Positions 12,641 to 24,689 of a DNA stretch of 64,000 bases are shown here, piece by piece. The notes under the pieces were generated by a model. That model did not search any database, was not told the DNA's origin, and worked only from the letters and a program-made list of their open reading frames with translations. The stretch spans positions 15,407,237-15,471,236 of the forward strand of contig NC_033622.1 in NCBI RefSeq assembly GCF_001540865.1, in the 5' to 3' direction. The stretch's first letter is position 1, and each line of letters starts with the position of its first letter. The translations under genes were made by a program, and so were the position numbers. Source of the DNA: Ananas comosus (Eukaryota; Streptophyta; Magnoliopsida; Poales; Bromeliaceae).

Positions 12641-14934
12641 CTTCAAATTCAAGTCGCGACAAATAACTAATATATAACCATTAATAGTAATAAATGAAGA
12701 TGACTCAAAATTTAAAAATATCAAATCACAAAATAAAAATTTATACTTTCAAAATGAACCTTCATTTTGAAGTGCTCTCCACAAGTAAGGGTTGAATAGT
12801 CTTTAAGTATTGTGGATAAGATAGGCTAAAAGGGTGTGGGACCATACATTACACAGTAAAAGTTATTTACAATTTCTTTTCATTTCATATCTCCTGGTTA
12901 TGGGGGGGTTCGCCCACGACACCTGGAACACGCTTCCAAAACGCTCACTCTTTTTACAGAAAACGGTACTACGCCACGTAGAACCTATTAATGCGTAAGA
13001 TAAATATCTAAACAAAAAACCAATGTAGTAACATTAATGTAATAAAAATTCAGTCAATTTGCATGAAAATTTTACCAATTTTGGGATTTTGTAAAAGATG
13101 GTTCACTGTTTTGAATTTTATAGATTCAGTTTGAATTTTTAGTAAACTGATCAAAATATTATTATTTTTTCTCTCTCTCTGTTTTTTATTGGTTTGTTTT
13201 TCTTTTTCGGTCCAGTTCGTCTCTGTCGTCATTTCTTTTCTCCTTCTCCTTCTCTTTCACCGTCTCATATTGACGCTGCTCTCTTTCCTTTTTTTTTTTC
13301 GCTCGTTCTTTTTTCTTCTTCCGCTCTGGTTCATCTCCCTTTGCGTTGTTTCTTTTTCTTATTCTTCTTCTTCTTCTTTTCACGCTTTCTCTTCTTACTT
13401 TTCCTCCTTCACCATCCGCACATCAACACCACACTCCGCTCTTTATCTCGCCCACACCTCTGTCGACGTTGATTTGAATAGATCTTGAAGGTGAGCATGC
13501 GGCAGAGCGCATGATCAGGGATGGCAACAACGACAAGAATACCGAAGGATTTAAAAACTTGCCTCAATTATAAACTATGTTGTTTCAACATTCGACCTTT
13601 CAAACTTTCATTTTAGCTCCTCATATTTTAATTTATTATATTTAAATTGTTTAGAGACTCTTTCATTAAAAAATTTAGTTTAATTATTTATTTTAATAAT
13701 TAAGTAATATATATCAACTAAATAATGCAAAAAAAGCCTTTGAGATAAATTCTAGGCAAAGCTGTAAAAAGCACCCATGCACTTTAACACAAGTCTCAAA
13801 TTACTTCTTTATAAAAATTTGCATCTCAAATAAATATAATTTTTTAAAAAAATTAATAGATTATGCTGTAAAATTCAACGAAGATAAATTGACATATCAC
13901 ATTATTTCACATCTCAGGATATATCCAATTTGAAACTCAAAAATATATAAAAATTCAAATAAAGGATATTTTCTATTTTGCTAGTACTATCAAAATTGAA
14001 AATTTATTGAATAATTTATTTAACTTATATAATTTTATTGTATTTCTAATAAATAAATTTTTTCGCAAATTTATTTTTTCTAAATTTTTATAACTGAATT
14101 CAATAATTATCCCGCACAACTAAATCTATTTAATAATAATTAAACATAAAATTATAATTTTATTAAAAAAAAAGATAATTTACTTGCGTGTTAAAGTGGA
14201 AAAATATTATTTTATAATTTACTCTAAATTGTTTATATATATATATTTTAGTAATCACTGCAGAGCGCTCGGCAAGCGTGACGGCGACTGCACGCCGCTA
14301 CTGGAGCCGTGCGAGAAATCCTCGCTGGCAGCCGACCGGATAAGGTTCGCTCCGCACTCAGCGCTCTCTGTTCCACTTATTTACGGATATACCCCTCCTC
14401 TTCATTTCTCGTAACCGACAACTCGGCTGGTCGGAAATAAATGTCGCCCCTCTCTGCAGCCCGGTTCCTAAATATTAACAGCTTGCACGCATTTTGAAAC
14501 TTTTGTATTTCTTTTCACATATTAAAATGTTCATAAAGTAAAACAAAACAAAATATAGTATATTAATTTTCCCATATTTTATGTATTTTTATTTTAGACT
14601 AAATTACAGATTTTGTTTTTTTTTTTTTATAAATGTGCGTCTGTTTATTTTTACTTCTTAACTTTCAAAAATTCATATTTTACTTTCTCAGTATTTCAAG
14701 TTATTGCATTTAATTTTTCTCTGCTAGAGTTTCATCACTATTATGTCTATTTTTTATAATTTATACCGAAGATGTCCTTCAAACTGACAAAAAAAATTTT
14801 AAAAATTATTTTTTTTCTTATAGAAAAAATAAGGATAATTAAGGAGCAAAATATAGATTTTTAAAAATTAAAAATAAATTAAAAGTAAAACTAACGAGTA
14901 TTTATAAGGAGTTGCCCAATATGAGCAATTTCAG

Positions 14935-15365
14935 AAAAAAAGTGAGGACGATCGGCTACAATAGAGCCGATAAAAAAAATCAATAAAGGTAAGGAAAAAT
15001 TCTTGTTAGAAGAACAGTCGGTTCAAAGAGAGCCGAGCCAATCAAGTAAAAGTGAAGAATCGGCTGATGAAGCCGAGGTATGTACGGCCGGTAACGAACA
15101 ACTTTCTTAAAGGAAAAATTCTTGATAGAATAACGTTTGGTTCAAGAAGAGCTGAACCTATCGAGTAAAAGTAAAGAATCGGTTGATAAAGCCGAGATAT
15201 ATGCGACTGAGATGATAAAAAGCCGTTTTCTTTAAGCCGAGCAAGACTAGCGAAACTAAAGTTTGGGTCTCGGCTGTATTATTGAGCAGTCAATTTGGCA
15301 CCAATAGTCATCCGAATGTTCATTTGAATGACTATTGGGGGTGTGGGGGGGGGAGGGGGGGGGGT
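14935..15365 (+). mobile_element. LTR element 3' internal remnant with polypurine tract
   Basis: Contains two diverged direct repeats of about 120 bp (near 14995 and 15115) sharing AAGGAAAAATTCTTG and GAGTAAAAGTAAAGAATCGG-like phrases. It ends in a G-rich polypurine tract at 15337-15364, directly before TGTTG. This is the position expected of the plus-strand primer next to a 3' LTR. No gag or pol coding remains. Confidence 0.7.
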
Positions 15366-16290
15366 TGTTGAGGCCAAAATTGAGACATGCCGACCTAAAC
15401 CACGTATGAGGCAAAAAAATAAGGACACGTGGTACACCAGGAGTCGGCAATAAGGCGCCTGAATGTCAAGAGCGTTTAGGCGGGAACGGTTGAGAAGTGG
15501 GGCGTAACTTTCATGAGGAGTTAGCGTAACTTCCATAAGGAGTTAGTGTAACTTCTACGATCATGGTTACAACCACTCCCCCCACTACTTTCAACCGACC
15601 AATAAAGTGGGCTTGAAGACGTTATAAATAGTAACTTTAAAGGCTGCAATAGAGGTCTTTCTGCATTCTGAACGAGAAGACAACCCTTATTTCCTCTACA
15701 TTTTATCGCTTTTCTAGGAGTAGTCTAAATGTAATCTTTTTCTTTTCCGCATTTACTGCTTTCCTAGGAGTAGTTCGCTAAGTAGAACCCTGGAGTCTGT
15801 CTGCCCCACGGGTATCACTCCGTTGTAGACTATATTTGCAGAGTCTGTCTGCCCCACGGGCATCACTCTGTTGTAAACTATATTTCTGAGTCTGTATGCC
15901 CTTCGGGCACACTCTTTTTTATTATTATATAAAGGCATTCGGCTCTTTCAGCCCACCAGTCATTGTGTACTTCTTCCATTCGACTCTTTCAGCCGACCAG
16001 TTGCTGTGTACTTCTTCCATTCGGCACTTCTACCGACATTGATCCCTGCACAGTTTATACATTCGGCTCCTCCAGCCGAACCGATTATACAGTAAAGGTT
16101 TTCGAACTTGGCTGATCCGATCCCTCGTCAGTCGAATCGCTTGATCTGTCGAATGACACAAACTTCGAGGATCACTATTCGCAGCCGTTTCCATCCCGAG
16201 GGTCACTATCTGCAACCGTTTCAACCCCGACGCGCTTTCCTAGGAAGATCTTTGACTGGGTCAAGGGTCGGGAATATTCGACTTCCAACA
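15366..16290 (+). mobile_element. 3' LTR of a retrotransposon
   Basis: A 925-bp unit starting TGTTGAGGCC and ending CTTCCAACA, with the canonical TG...CA ends. It holds a TATA-like TTATAAATAG near 15625 and internal direct repeats, including GAGTCTGTCTGCCCCACGGG twice and CAGTTGCTGTGTACTTCTTC-like phrases. The 5' LTR and most internal sequence are absent, so this is a truncated remnant. I see no 5-bp duplication, as expected when the 5' half is lost. Confidence 0.75.
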
Positions 16291-16391
16291 GATAGATTGA
16301 TATATCATTGCATATTCAATTTGATCTAATCTTAATAAAAGTTTAGAATATCATTCTGAACCGAATAATGTTTACTCGAAATTAAAACGAT

Positions 16392-16628
16392 TTAAGCTTC
16401 GTTTGGAATTGCCAGGAAGATTGCGTTACGTGCGGTAAAAAACGATAATGAAAAAATACACTGTTTGTTTTTGTACGTAATATTGCGTTCTACATATTGT
16501 GATTAGTCGGTTATAATATATTTTCCGCGGTCCCATCGGAGAACGCGAAACATATCTCTATACATTTTTTCTCAACTCCATTTTATCTAATAGTGTTAAA
16601 TCTATCTTAATACCAAACTAAGCCTTAA
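16392..16628. mobile_element. MITE with TTAA target duplication
   Basis: A 229-bp element (16396-16624) bounded by inverted ends, AGCTTCGTTTGG on the left and the complement GGCTTAGTTTGG on the right. It is flanked by TTAA on both sides. The interior is non-coding. Size and ends fit a Tourist-like MITE, but the superfamily is not certain. Confidence 0.7.
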
Positions 16629-17083
16629 TAGATATAATTGAAAGAAAATAAAGCTGTAATAATCTATTAAAGGCAATAAAGCTATATAATGGTGATATTA
16701 ATACGGAAACGGTCCAAAGAAAGGGTCTTTATCACTTAAAAGGTGATGAGGATGAAGGACTACTACCATTTCGTGCCATCCCTTTCACACAGCACATGCG
16801 GATTCAGTGCTCGTAATGGGGCTAAAAGAATGTAGAAAGGCAGGGGCAAAACAGAAATTAAACGGAACCACGAGGTTCTTTTTCTTGTGAAACCGGACCC
16901 GTTCCTCTTACCAACACGTAAGCCGCTAGCCCACGTCACCGCCAATTTACTCGCTGGCGATGCCCTCCACGTGGATTTAACGGTCAAGATCGACTCCCGA
17001 GATAAGAAGGTTGTTGAGGTGGGTCCCGCTTTATCCTACTCGCCGCCGACTTTTGGTCAGCGCTTCTAGAATCTCGAGCCAAT

Positions 17084-17190
17084 ATGTGGGGCCCACTGGC
17101 GATCGTCCATATCCACAGAACTAGAAGGGGTGGGCCCCACGAATACAAGGCCCGGCCCATAATATGCATAGCTAATAAATGGGCCTATGT
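17084..17190 (+). promoter_or_regulatory. Site II (TGGGCC) promoter cluster
   Basis: Within about 100 bp upstream of the presumed RSZ leader there are TGGGCC or GGCCCA words in GGTGGGCCCC, CGGCCCATAA and AATGGGCCTA, plus a GGGGCCC. Site II clusters are common in plant promoters of RNA-processing and ribosomal genes, which suits the gene downstream. Confidence 0.6.
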
Positions 17191-17194
17191 TGAA

Positions 17195-17399
17195 CGTGAT
17201 TCAGAAACTGGACCAAGTGCTTACTGCAATTCGAGCGCTTCGAGAAGAAGCGCTTCGCTTCCGCAGCACTTCTCGCTGAAGCTGATTCCTAGCCCTCGCC
17301 CTCCAATCTCCATCATCGTCCTCCCCCAAAGCCCCCGACCTTTCCCCATTCGTCGCTCTCGTTACGACGATCTCAATCGTGGTAAAATCAAAGCACAAC

Positions 17400-17434
<35 letters not shown>

Positions 17435-18240
17435 TGTATTGATGAGGATGAGTTCCTATCAGTAGATTCTTGATTACTTCTATGGCCTATGTCCTTGATT
17501 TTTTTTTCTTTTTTTTTGATCCTTAATTTCTCGTGCCGAGTCGTGATCTAGGGTTTTGAACTCGTTTTGGCGGAGTTTAAAGAAATTATATTACTTGTGA
17601 GATTAGAGTGCCTTTTTGAGACATTACTAAGGCGTACGATTTTAAAGATTCACAATGCTACGTAATTTTCGCAATTACTTTACTTTCTTGGTGTGTTTTT
17701 ATGATATTGTGGTTTTTAGGTCTTTGACGTCTTCATATATATATGTTTGCTAGCCTTGCCAGGGCTCAATTGTTTAGTAGAATATATGTTTATATTTTAT
17801 CTGTTTGTTCGCAAACTTCGCTGTGAAACTGACTCAAAATGTGCATCAGAGGGCTTTTCTTTTGTAAATGCTATTGCTTCTGTTGAGGGTATGTCGAATT
17901 CTTAATCTATATTATGCTTCAAATGTGTAATTAGCAACTTCTTGCATTAGTAAATTTCTCTGAAAAGTTGATCTCATCCATTACGCAAGCAATGGAATGT
18001 TAATAGAAGTAATCTTTGATTGGTAGCTTACGTTGAATCCCATTGCGTTAATAATGTAATAGGTTGTTGAACATAAACCTGCAGTGGTTTCTCAAATCAA
18101 TATCTCAAGTTTTTCAGGCTCGCCGCGCATTGGAATTGTTCTGCAGACCAACTCCTTAAGGACATGATTTTTTTCCTTGACGGTTAGTACTTAAATATGG
18201 TATTGCAGCTAATTCTGTTGTTTTGTTGCACATTTACTAG
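17195..18240 (+). other. Probable 5' UTR and leader intron of RSZ gene
   Basis: Contains a (CT)n tract at 17402-17431 typical of plant leaders and a donor-like CGTGGTAAAATC near 17380. The acceptor at 18240 (TTTACTAG) precedes the first coding exon. No coding capacity of its own. Confidence 0.5.
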
Positions 18241-18257
18241 GTCAATCAGGGATCACG

Positions 18258-21200
18258 ATGTCTCAAGTGTTTGTTGGCAACTTGGATTCACAAGTCTCAG
18301 AAAAAGATCTTAAGGATGAATTTCGATTTTATGGTTCCATCCGCCGGTGAGCATGATGAACTCTGTGGTACTCTAGTAAAGATAGTCTTGCCAATGAGTT
18401 TGAAGCGGAATAGAATGTGGATTAGCTTTGGCACATAAAAAAGGTGGGTTTAGAAAAGCTTTATGGTAACTAGATCTTGCTGGGCTGGGCACCAGTAGGG
18501 TTCTTGCAAACGTTGTTCATTTGTTTCATCAAAGTTGATCCAATCTTCTATCTTTTGGTTATAATCTGTATTTACTAGCGGCATTTCTTCTCTTGAGATG
18601 ATAGAATTCATAGAGTGAGATTAAGCCATTCGACAAGCACTATGTTGACTGGTATTAGCCTATGAGCTAGCTAGTTGGCATTTTAATGTCCGCTCTTCAT
18701 TGTGTCTAGCTACCCTAGTAAAATCACGTTTATCTCAAGATATCTGTTTAATTGCAGAGTTGTATTACAGTACTTTGACATAAATTATGCTAAAAATATT
18801 TTGCAAATGCCATCTTAATAGAACTGCCCATGGTTTAGATCCCCATTTTGTATGGAATTTGAACCAATGTAACTGTTCACTGCAAAGGTTGCCTGCTTCT
18901 CATGCCATTGCATATTGACCCAAATATCTGCATGAACTCCAATTTTGTGCTTTTGGAATGCTGCAATTAAACTACTCTGCTGGGCACAAACTCCACTTTC
19001 TTCAATGCGATTCCTGTGATAAGCATTGGTTTTATAGGAGAAGTGCATGTTGTGGTGGGTAACACCTTGCCCTAGGACGGCTGCAATGGCTTCCATGACC
19101 TGTTATCTAGCTCAAATGTAGCCTTTTTCTCAATTAGCATTTGACTGCAATATGTTTTAAGTTGATTTATTTGTTGGCGCGATGCTTCAAAGGTACCTTT
19201 GTTGGTCCTATCCAAATTTCCTATCATGAACCCTAGGAAATGTTCCAGTAAAAAAAAAAATACTAGCGAATATCTTTTTTGTTTTCCTTTATGTATTATT
19301 ATTATTTTTTTCCCAGTTAAACAATTATGCAATGAAGTGGAAAATGTTAACTGATGTTAAACTGTAATTTTATTAGTGCCTACTTTGGTTGCAATATGAA
19401 TGTAGCCATTGGACCTTTTTTAGATAGTTTTCTCATGGCAATTTTAGTTGACTCACTATATTGTTAACTCCTATGCATGCTTGGAAATTCATGTAGCTTA
19501 TGGATTGCTCGAGGTACTGGCTTTGGATTTGTTGAATTTGATGACCTAAAGAATGCGCTAGATGCCATTCGTGGATTGGATGGTATGTGATGTACACTCC
19601 ATATATCTATTTAAATACTTTATTTCCCTGTTTGTTCTTTTGAGATATCTTCTAGAGAGTTTTCTCATGTTGATTCCTTTATGCAATGGAACACGGTTTG
19701 GACCATATCAACTGCTTGCAGCAAGTTGAGTTATGCCATTGTTCTCTTCCTTCATGTAACAATTTATGGATTTGCATAACCTCATAGGGGGGATTTAGGT
19801 TATATGGTTGTCATCACGGTATGAAAGGTATGTATTTTGGTTAGATTGGATAGTTTTTCTTACTGGTTTACCTTACTCTCTAGCTTCTTTTCTATCATGA
19901 AAATCATCACAACTGCTGCAGGGCGAAGAACTTGTTGTAAATTGGTTTGTTCTGGCAATAAACTTTTCTCAACATTCAAGTTTTTTGCCGCTGGCTTCAC
20001 TAAAGTTTAAGCTGAAAACAGTTTTCTTCATGTTTCAAATTGATCTGCTTTACAGAATTGTGAAGCTTTGATAATATGTTCTTTCACATAAAATTCTATT
20101 TGCCTGCCCTTGTTAGAACTGTTTTTCTTGACATAAATTTTCTGTGTAGTGTTAAGAATATATGGCCCTTTAAGTGGTTTTTGCTATTATTTTACATGTA
20201 GTGCTGATTCATATGATTAGTTGATCATGATAATCAACGTTAAACTGTGTATAATCAGCTGCCTTTGCAGTATTAATAATTGGGCACTATTATAAAGAAA
20301 TGAGAGCTAAAAGAACGTGATTCAGAACTTGATAAGCTGATCACCTCCAAACCTTAAGGATATGATGTAGGCTTTCTCTGGTCTACATCAAGGGTGACGG
20401 TTCATGATCCTTCATCAGTCCTCTTGCATGTTCTATCTCGAGAGATGAAGCTGTTTCTCAATTGACCTTTGTTTTGACAGGCAAAAATGGGTGGCATGTG
20501 GATCTCGCTCGTAGTTCCTGGGGTGGTCGTGGTCGTGGTGGCTGTGGTCGAGGTGGGCATTCCCGAGGCGGCAGCAGTGGTGACGGCAAGTGTTATGAAT
20601 GTGGGGAGCCTGGCCACTTTGCCTGGGAGTGTCGGTTGCTCAGAGGTCATGGAGGTTCGGGAAGCAGAAGGTGTCGAAGTCCCAGTCCTCAATATAGAGG
20701 AAGCCCAAGTAATGGACGCAGGTAAGGATTTTCTATCTTTCTGCATAGTTAATCAGATCCTCCTGCATGTTACATACCCCTATGTTTCTTTCGTCCCTAT
20801 ATTTCTTTCTTAGACAAGTAGGCTTAATAGGGCCTGCTTGGATACATGAAGATCCTATTCAGCATAATTCTTGTTTACTAAAGGGGTGCATAGCACATTG
20901 TTGACGAGTGTGAAAATACGTTCTCAAACTCATCACGTATCCGTCCTCTTAATCATTAGTTCCTGAACATGGTACACCAGTTTCTAGGTGGCATCTATTA
21001 TTACCAAAAATAATGATTACGAGGACCTTGCAATGGACAAAATCAAATTCCTAGGGTAAGATTAAGAAAAAAAAAAAAATCCTTATTTTTGTTATTACTC
21101 AAGAGCTTGTTAGGACATCCAAACTGAGTCCTTAGGAAACTGGATATCTATTGAGTTCTTCTTTGTAATATTTCAACTATGGCTTCCCCATGCTTTCTTT

Positions 21201-21466
21201 AGGTAACATTGATGTGAGAATTCGTTATCTTGTCGATAGGAGCTATAGTCCCCAAGACAGAAGGTCACATCGACATAGCAGCAATTCATCTCGCCGTGGC
21301 TGTAGCATACGCAGGTCATCGCCATCTCAACGCCGAGCCTCTCCTTATGCTAATGGGTATGTATCTTGATCGTTATCTTTTATTGTCTATACTCAGCAAG
21401 AACTAGAACTAATTATTTAGTCCTGCTTTCAGTGATCATCGGAGCCGGAGCCGGAGCCGGAGCTAG
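18258..21466 (+). CDS. RSZ22-like SR splicing factor (RRM + CCHC zinc knuckle)
   Basis: Five coding exons, 18258..18346, 19497..19582, 20481..20721, 21240..21356 and 21433..21466, give 567 nt, or 188 residues, all with GT-AG introns and matching phases. The first ~70 residues are an RRM: MSQVFVGNLDSQVSEKDLKD with RNP2-like VFVGNL and RNP1-like GTGFGFVEF. A short KNGWHVDLARS linker and a Gly/Arg-rich stretch follow, then one CCHC knuckle, CYECGEPGHFAWEC. The C-terminal RS region is weak in the middle (Ser/Arg/His) and ends in RSRSRSRS. This order defines the plant RSZ/9G8-like SR proteins, nuclear factors acting in splice-site choice. The long intron inside the RRM (18347-19496) is where SR genes are often alternatively spliced; that is family knowledge. 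Confidence 0.93.
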
Positions 21467-22266
21467 ACCGCATTACGCCCAATCATAAGCTAGTGAAGCT
21501 TCCAATTTGTTCTGCAGGAACTTTGGGCTGTTTGGCCCATTGGAGCAATGATGTGTTTACTTTACAGTGGCTTCGACAAAATGGGAAAAAGGTGTTATAG
21601 TGGTGCCCTGGACTCGGCGGGAGGCTCTCCTCAGCTTCTTTATCTCTTGGATAGGTTATTTTTTACTTCTATAGTACGTACATATTCTGTCCTACAGTAG
21701 TACTGCATAGTTCGGTTTTGCAAGCTTGAAACATATTAGGCTCTGCATTACATTGTACCTGGTTTTGCAAAGCTTGAAACATATTAGGCTTTGCATTGCA
21801 TATACCTGGTATTTTGATCATCTTACAAAGAGGTTTTTCTTTGTGCTTGTTTTTGAGATGTGGTGGTTCTGCTACTCTCTGAAAGGACACCCTTCTTGGA
21901 TCTTCTGCTCCTTTAGTGACACGGGTTTCACTGAATGCACTTCCGTCATCATCGGCCTTTCTTTCGGTCTCTTATGTGGTACATCTGCTTGATCTCTCCA
22001 ACCGACCACTGGGAAAGACTGCATAATAACACATTGTGCATCCCTCAGTTCTTATGATTCTTTAAAATACTGCACCAGGAAGCAGAAGCTGCTTTTGGAG
22101 GAACAATCCGTAACCTTGTTAACAAGTTTGCAAGCCAAAAGAGTTGCTGTTGATTTCACTTGCACATTTCACCTTTTTAGTACTGGGCTATGCGGCACCG
22201 ATAATTTTCCGATAATTTTATTGGAATCTCTACATAAATAATTAACTCAAATCAGAATTATATATA

Positions 22267-22268
22267 TA

Positions 22269-22335
<67 letters not shown>
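22267..22335. repeat. (GA)n microsatellite
   Basis: About 34 GA units with one interruption (GACAGA), upstream of the membrane-protein gene and possibly in its promoter. Confidence 0.95.
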
Positions 22336-22339
<4 letters not shown>

Positions 22340-22596
22340 GAAAATGCAACTAGAAAAAAAGGTTTGGGGACCGTTTTCAGGTTGAATTAAAGGTGAGGGG
22401 GTTCTACCTAATTTTTCAGACTTGTGACTTCGATGATATCCGGTCCACCGAGTCGACGGCTCGTCAGATCCACCGAGTGGTCAGCTCGCGAGTCGCGAGT
22501 CCCCTCTCTGAATCCCCTCTCTCTCTCTCTATAGCTCTCTCTCTATCTCTCTGGCGCACACAAACACGCACAAACACAACCAGATCGGGGAGAGAG

Positions 22597-24689
22597 ATGC
22601 CGGGGCCGGGGGCGCACATGATGTACGCGCTGGGGGCGGGGGCGGGGCTGATGCGGGTCAGTCGAGGGCGCTTTGGGCCCCACCACTGCCTCGTCTACGC
22701 CGCCAACGCCTTCCTCGGCCCCGACCTCGGCTCCTTCGCCGAGTGGCTCTCCTCGTCGTCGTCCTCCTTCGCCCGCTCCGTCGGGTCCCTGGCCATGTCG
22801 GCGATCCACCACCCCTTGTACTACCCGCTCCTCCTCGGCCTCCCCCTCTCCCTCCTCTACTCCTCCCTCTCCCTCCGCCTCCTCCGCTCCGGACTCCTCC
22901 ACTCCCCCTCCGGGGTATGCTTCTTGCTTGCTTGCTTGCTTGCTTGCTTCTCAATTTGACGACGGCGACGATGATGATGATGCAATTCTCGTTCCCTTCT
23001 ATTTTTTTAGGCTCCTCTGAGCAAGCTGCAGTGCTTCTTGCTGCTCTCTGCCGGCTCCCTCTCGCATTTCTTTCTGGACCACTTGTTCGAGGTCAGATTG
23101 CACTAGTCTGATACATTAGAAGAAACTCAGAGAAAGAATAATGTTAGTTCTGTATATGTTTCTGCAATTGCCTAGGAACTTGCCCGTTCTCGATTCTTCT
23201 GCGGCCTTTACCGAACTCACTCATGTATTCCGAGTCCACTGTGTTATTGTTGTTGTTTGGCATTGCAGGAAAATGGTCACTCTTCAACGTATACCTGGGT
23301 ATTGAGTACAGGTTGGTGGAAAGGCCCAGCTCCTATCAACCCTGATGCAGTTGTGGTTGTCGGATTGCTATGCACTTTCTTAATCGGGGGATTTATATAC
23401 ATCAACAGGTGAGACTTTACTGTTGTTTCCATTGTAAACCAAACGAATTGAAGAGATTGACCCATAATGTAGTCATCCACAGTTACCACTTTTTATGCGC
23501 CTATTATGTGTATCTGCAGAACCATTTTTTTTGGGGGTGATAATTAATCCATTATGTCCGGCAATCGTACTTCTGATAACTGGCGGATCCTTTATTATTA
23601 AATAAGAACTTATGTGTGAAAGATTATCGGACGTGCTTTTCTTTTTCGCGTAGGGGATCCAGCTAACCAACTCATATATTATAGGAACAGGTAGCTCAAC
23701 TTGCTAGTCAGGAAACATGTTGAAATGAATTTGCATGATGAATATGAAATTGCTCTGTACCTTCTCCATTATTCAGGCATATGAATATGCTCCGCAACAT
23801 GATAATGCAAGCCTACTATCCACAAGTATGTACAGACGCGAGTATAAGAAATTAAGGCTTACAGGTAGCTCAACTTGCTAGTCAGGAAACATGTTGAAAT
23901 GAATTTGCATGATGAATATGAAATTGCTCTCTACCTTCTCCATTATTCAGGCATATGAATATGCTCCGCAACATGATAATGCAAGCCTACTATCCACAAG
24001 TATGTACAGACGCGAGTATAAGAAATTAAGGCTTACATGCAGTTTCGCCAAATGCGCATACATGTAATCAGCATGTTCTCTATTTTGCATGAGCTGAACT
24101 GTCGGCATGAAAGAAAACCTTCTGCTTTCTGCATTTTTGTCACTGACGATGCTTCTTGGAATGAGATCAAGTTGCACGGTTACCAAAATGTCGGCCCTTT
24201 TTTTGTTTTAAAAATTAATTCTCCCCATGATCTCGAGATAACCTTGGTTCCGGCCAATGTTGGAGTACAACAAATTTGTTTGAGCTTAGTTTTCTTGTCT
24301 CACCGAAATAGAGACCATCATGTGATATAGTCTTCCTTTGAAAAAACATTAGCACAATATTACTCAGCAGCGGATTGCTCAATCATTTTTTCCCGTTACA
24401 TATAAATATTTTACTAATATTGCTGTCATGCAGGGTGAAGCATGAGAAATCTATAATCTCAAAATCGAATCAATCGTTGAGACTTGTCCTGGGGATAGCA
24501 ATACTGTACTGCATGTGGTGTGCCAGCCAAATATACTTGCGAAATCCTCCGCAGCCCGCAATAGGTGAAGAGGCTGATCTTGGAGTTATAATTTTCCTCG
24601 GCATCTACTTTTTCCTACCGCATAGCTTCTTAATCCTTTCGATGAACCAAAGAGATTACGCCGATGGATCTGATCAACTTCCGCAATAG
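22597..24689 (+). CDS. Multi-pass membrane protein, YdjM/DUF457-like
   Basis: Four coding exons, 22597..22914, 23011..23091, 23269..23408 and 24434..24689, give 795 nt, or 264 residues, with consistent phases. The start MPGPGAHMMYALGAG is the first ATG after a CT-rich leader. Hydrophobic spans occur around HHPLYYPLLLGLPLSLLY, VVVVGLLCTFLIGGFIYI, RLVLGIAILYCMWCASQIYL and LGVIIFLGIYFFLPHSFLIL. Conserved His/Asp features, HHCLVYAANAFLGPDLGSF early and LSHFFLDHLFE later, resemble the H...PD and SH..LD pattern of the membrane-bound YdjM/DUF457 hydrolase-like family. That link is inference. Function is unknown, but plant homologues of this layout are known to me as uncharacterised membrane proteins. 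Intron 3 contains a tandem duplication with a possible cassette exon (see 23687-24034). Confidence 0.85.
23687..24034 (+). repeat. 174-bp tandem duplication in intron 3
   Basis: Two units, 23687-23860 and 23861-24034, are nearly identical; I see one difference (CTCTGTACC versus CTCTCTACC). Each unit contains a 49-nt segment (23777-23825 and 23951-23999) bounded by ATTCAG on the left and GTATGT on the right, so each looks like a small exon. Confidence 0.9.

Larger units (their letters stand above)
11690..14930. other. Intergenic, AT-rich with SINE copies
   Basis: Apart from two SINE copies listed separately there are a T/C-rich tract at 13160-13480 and a short GC-rich island at about 14255-14420. 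The island has open frames but no motif I recognise. No gene supported. Confidence 0.5.

Noticed and set aside
15366..16290. Tandem GAGTCTGTCTGCCCC repeats as a CRISPR-like array
   Set aside because: The repeats are diverged, unequally spaced and inside an LTR of a plant genome.
22543..23111. Several long Arg/Pro/Gly-rich frames on both strands over the membrane-protein exon
   Set aside because: They are GC-rich shadows of the real exon 22597-22914 in other frames, with no conserved domain.
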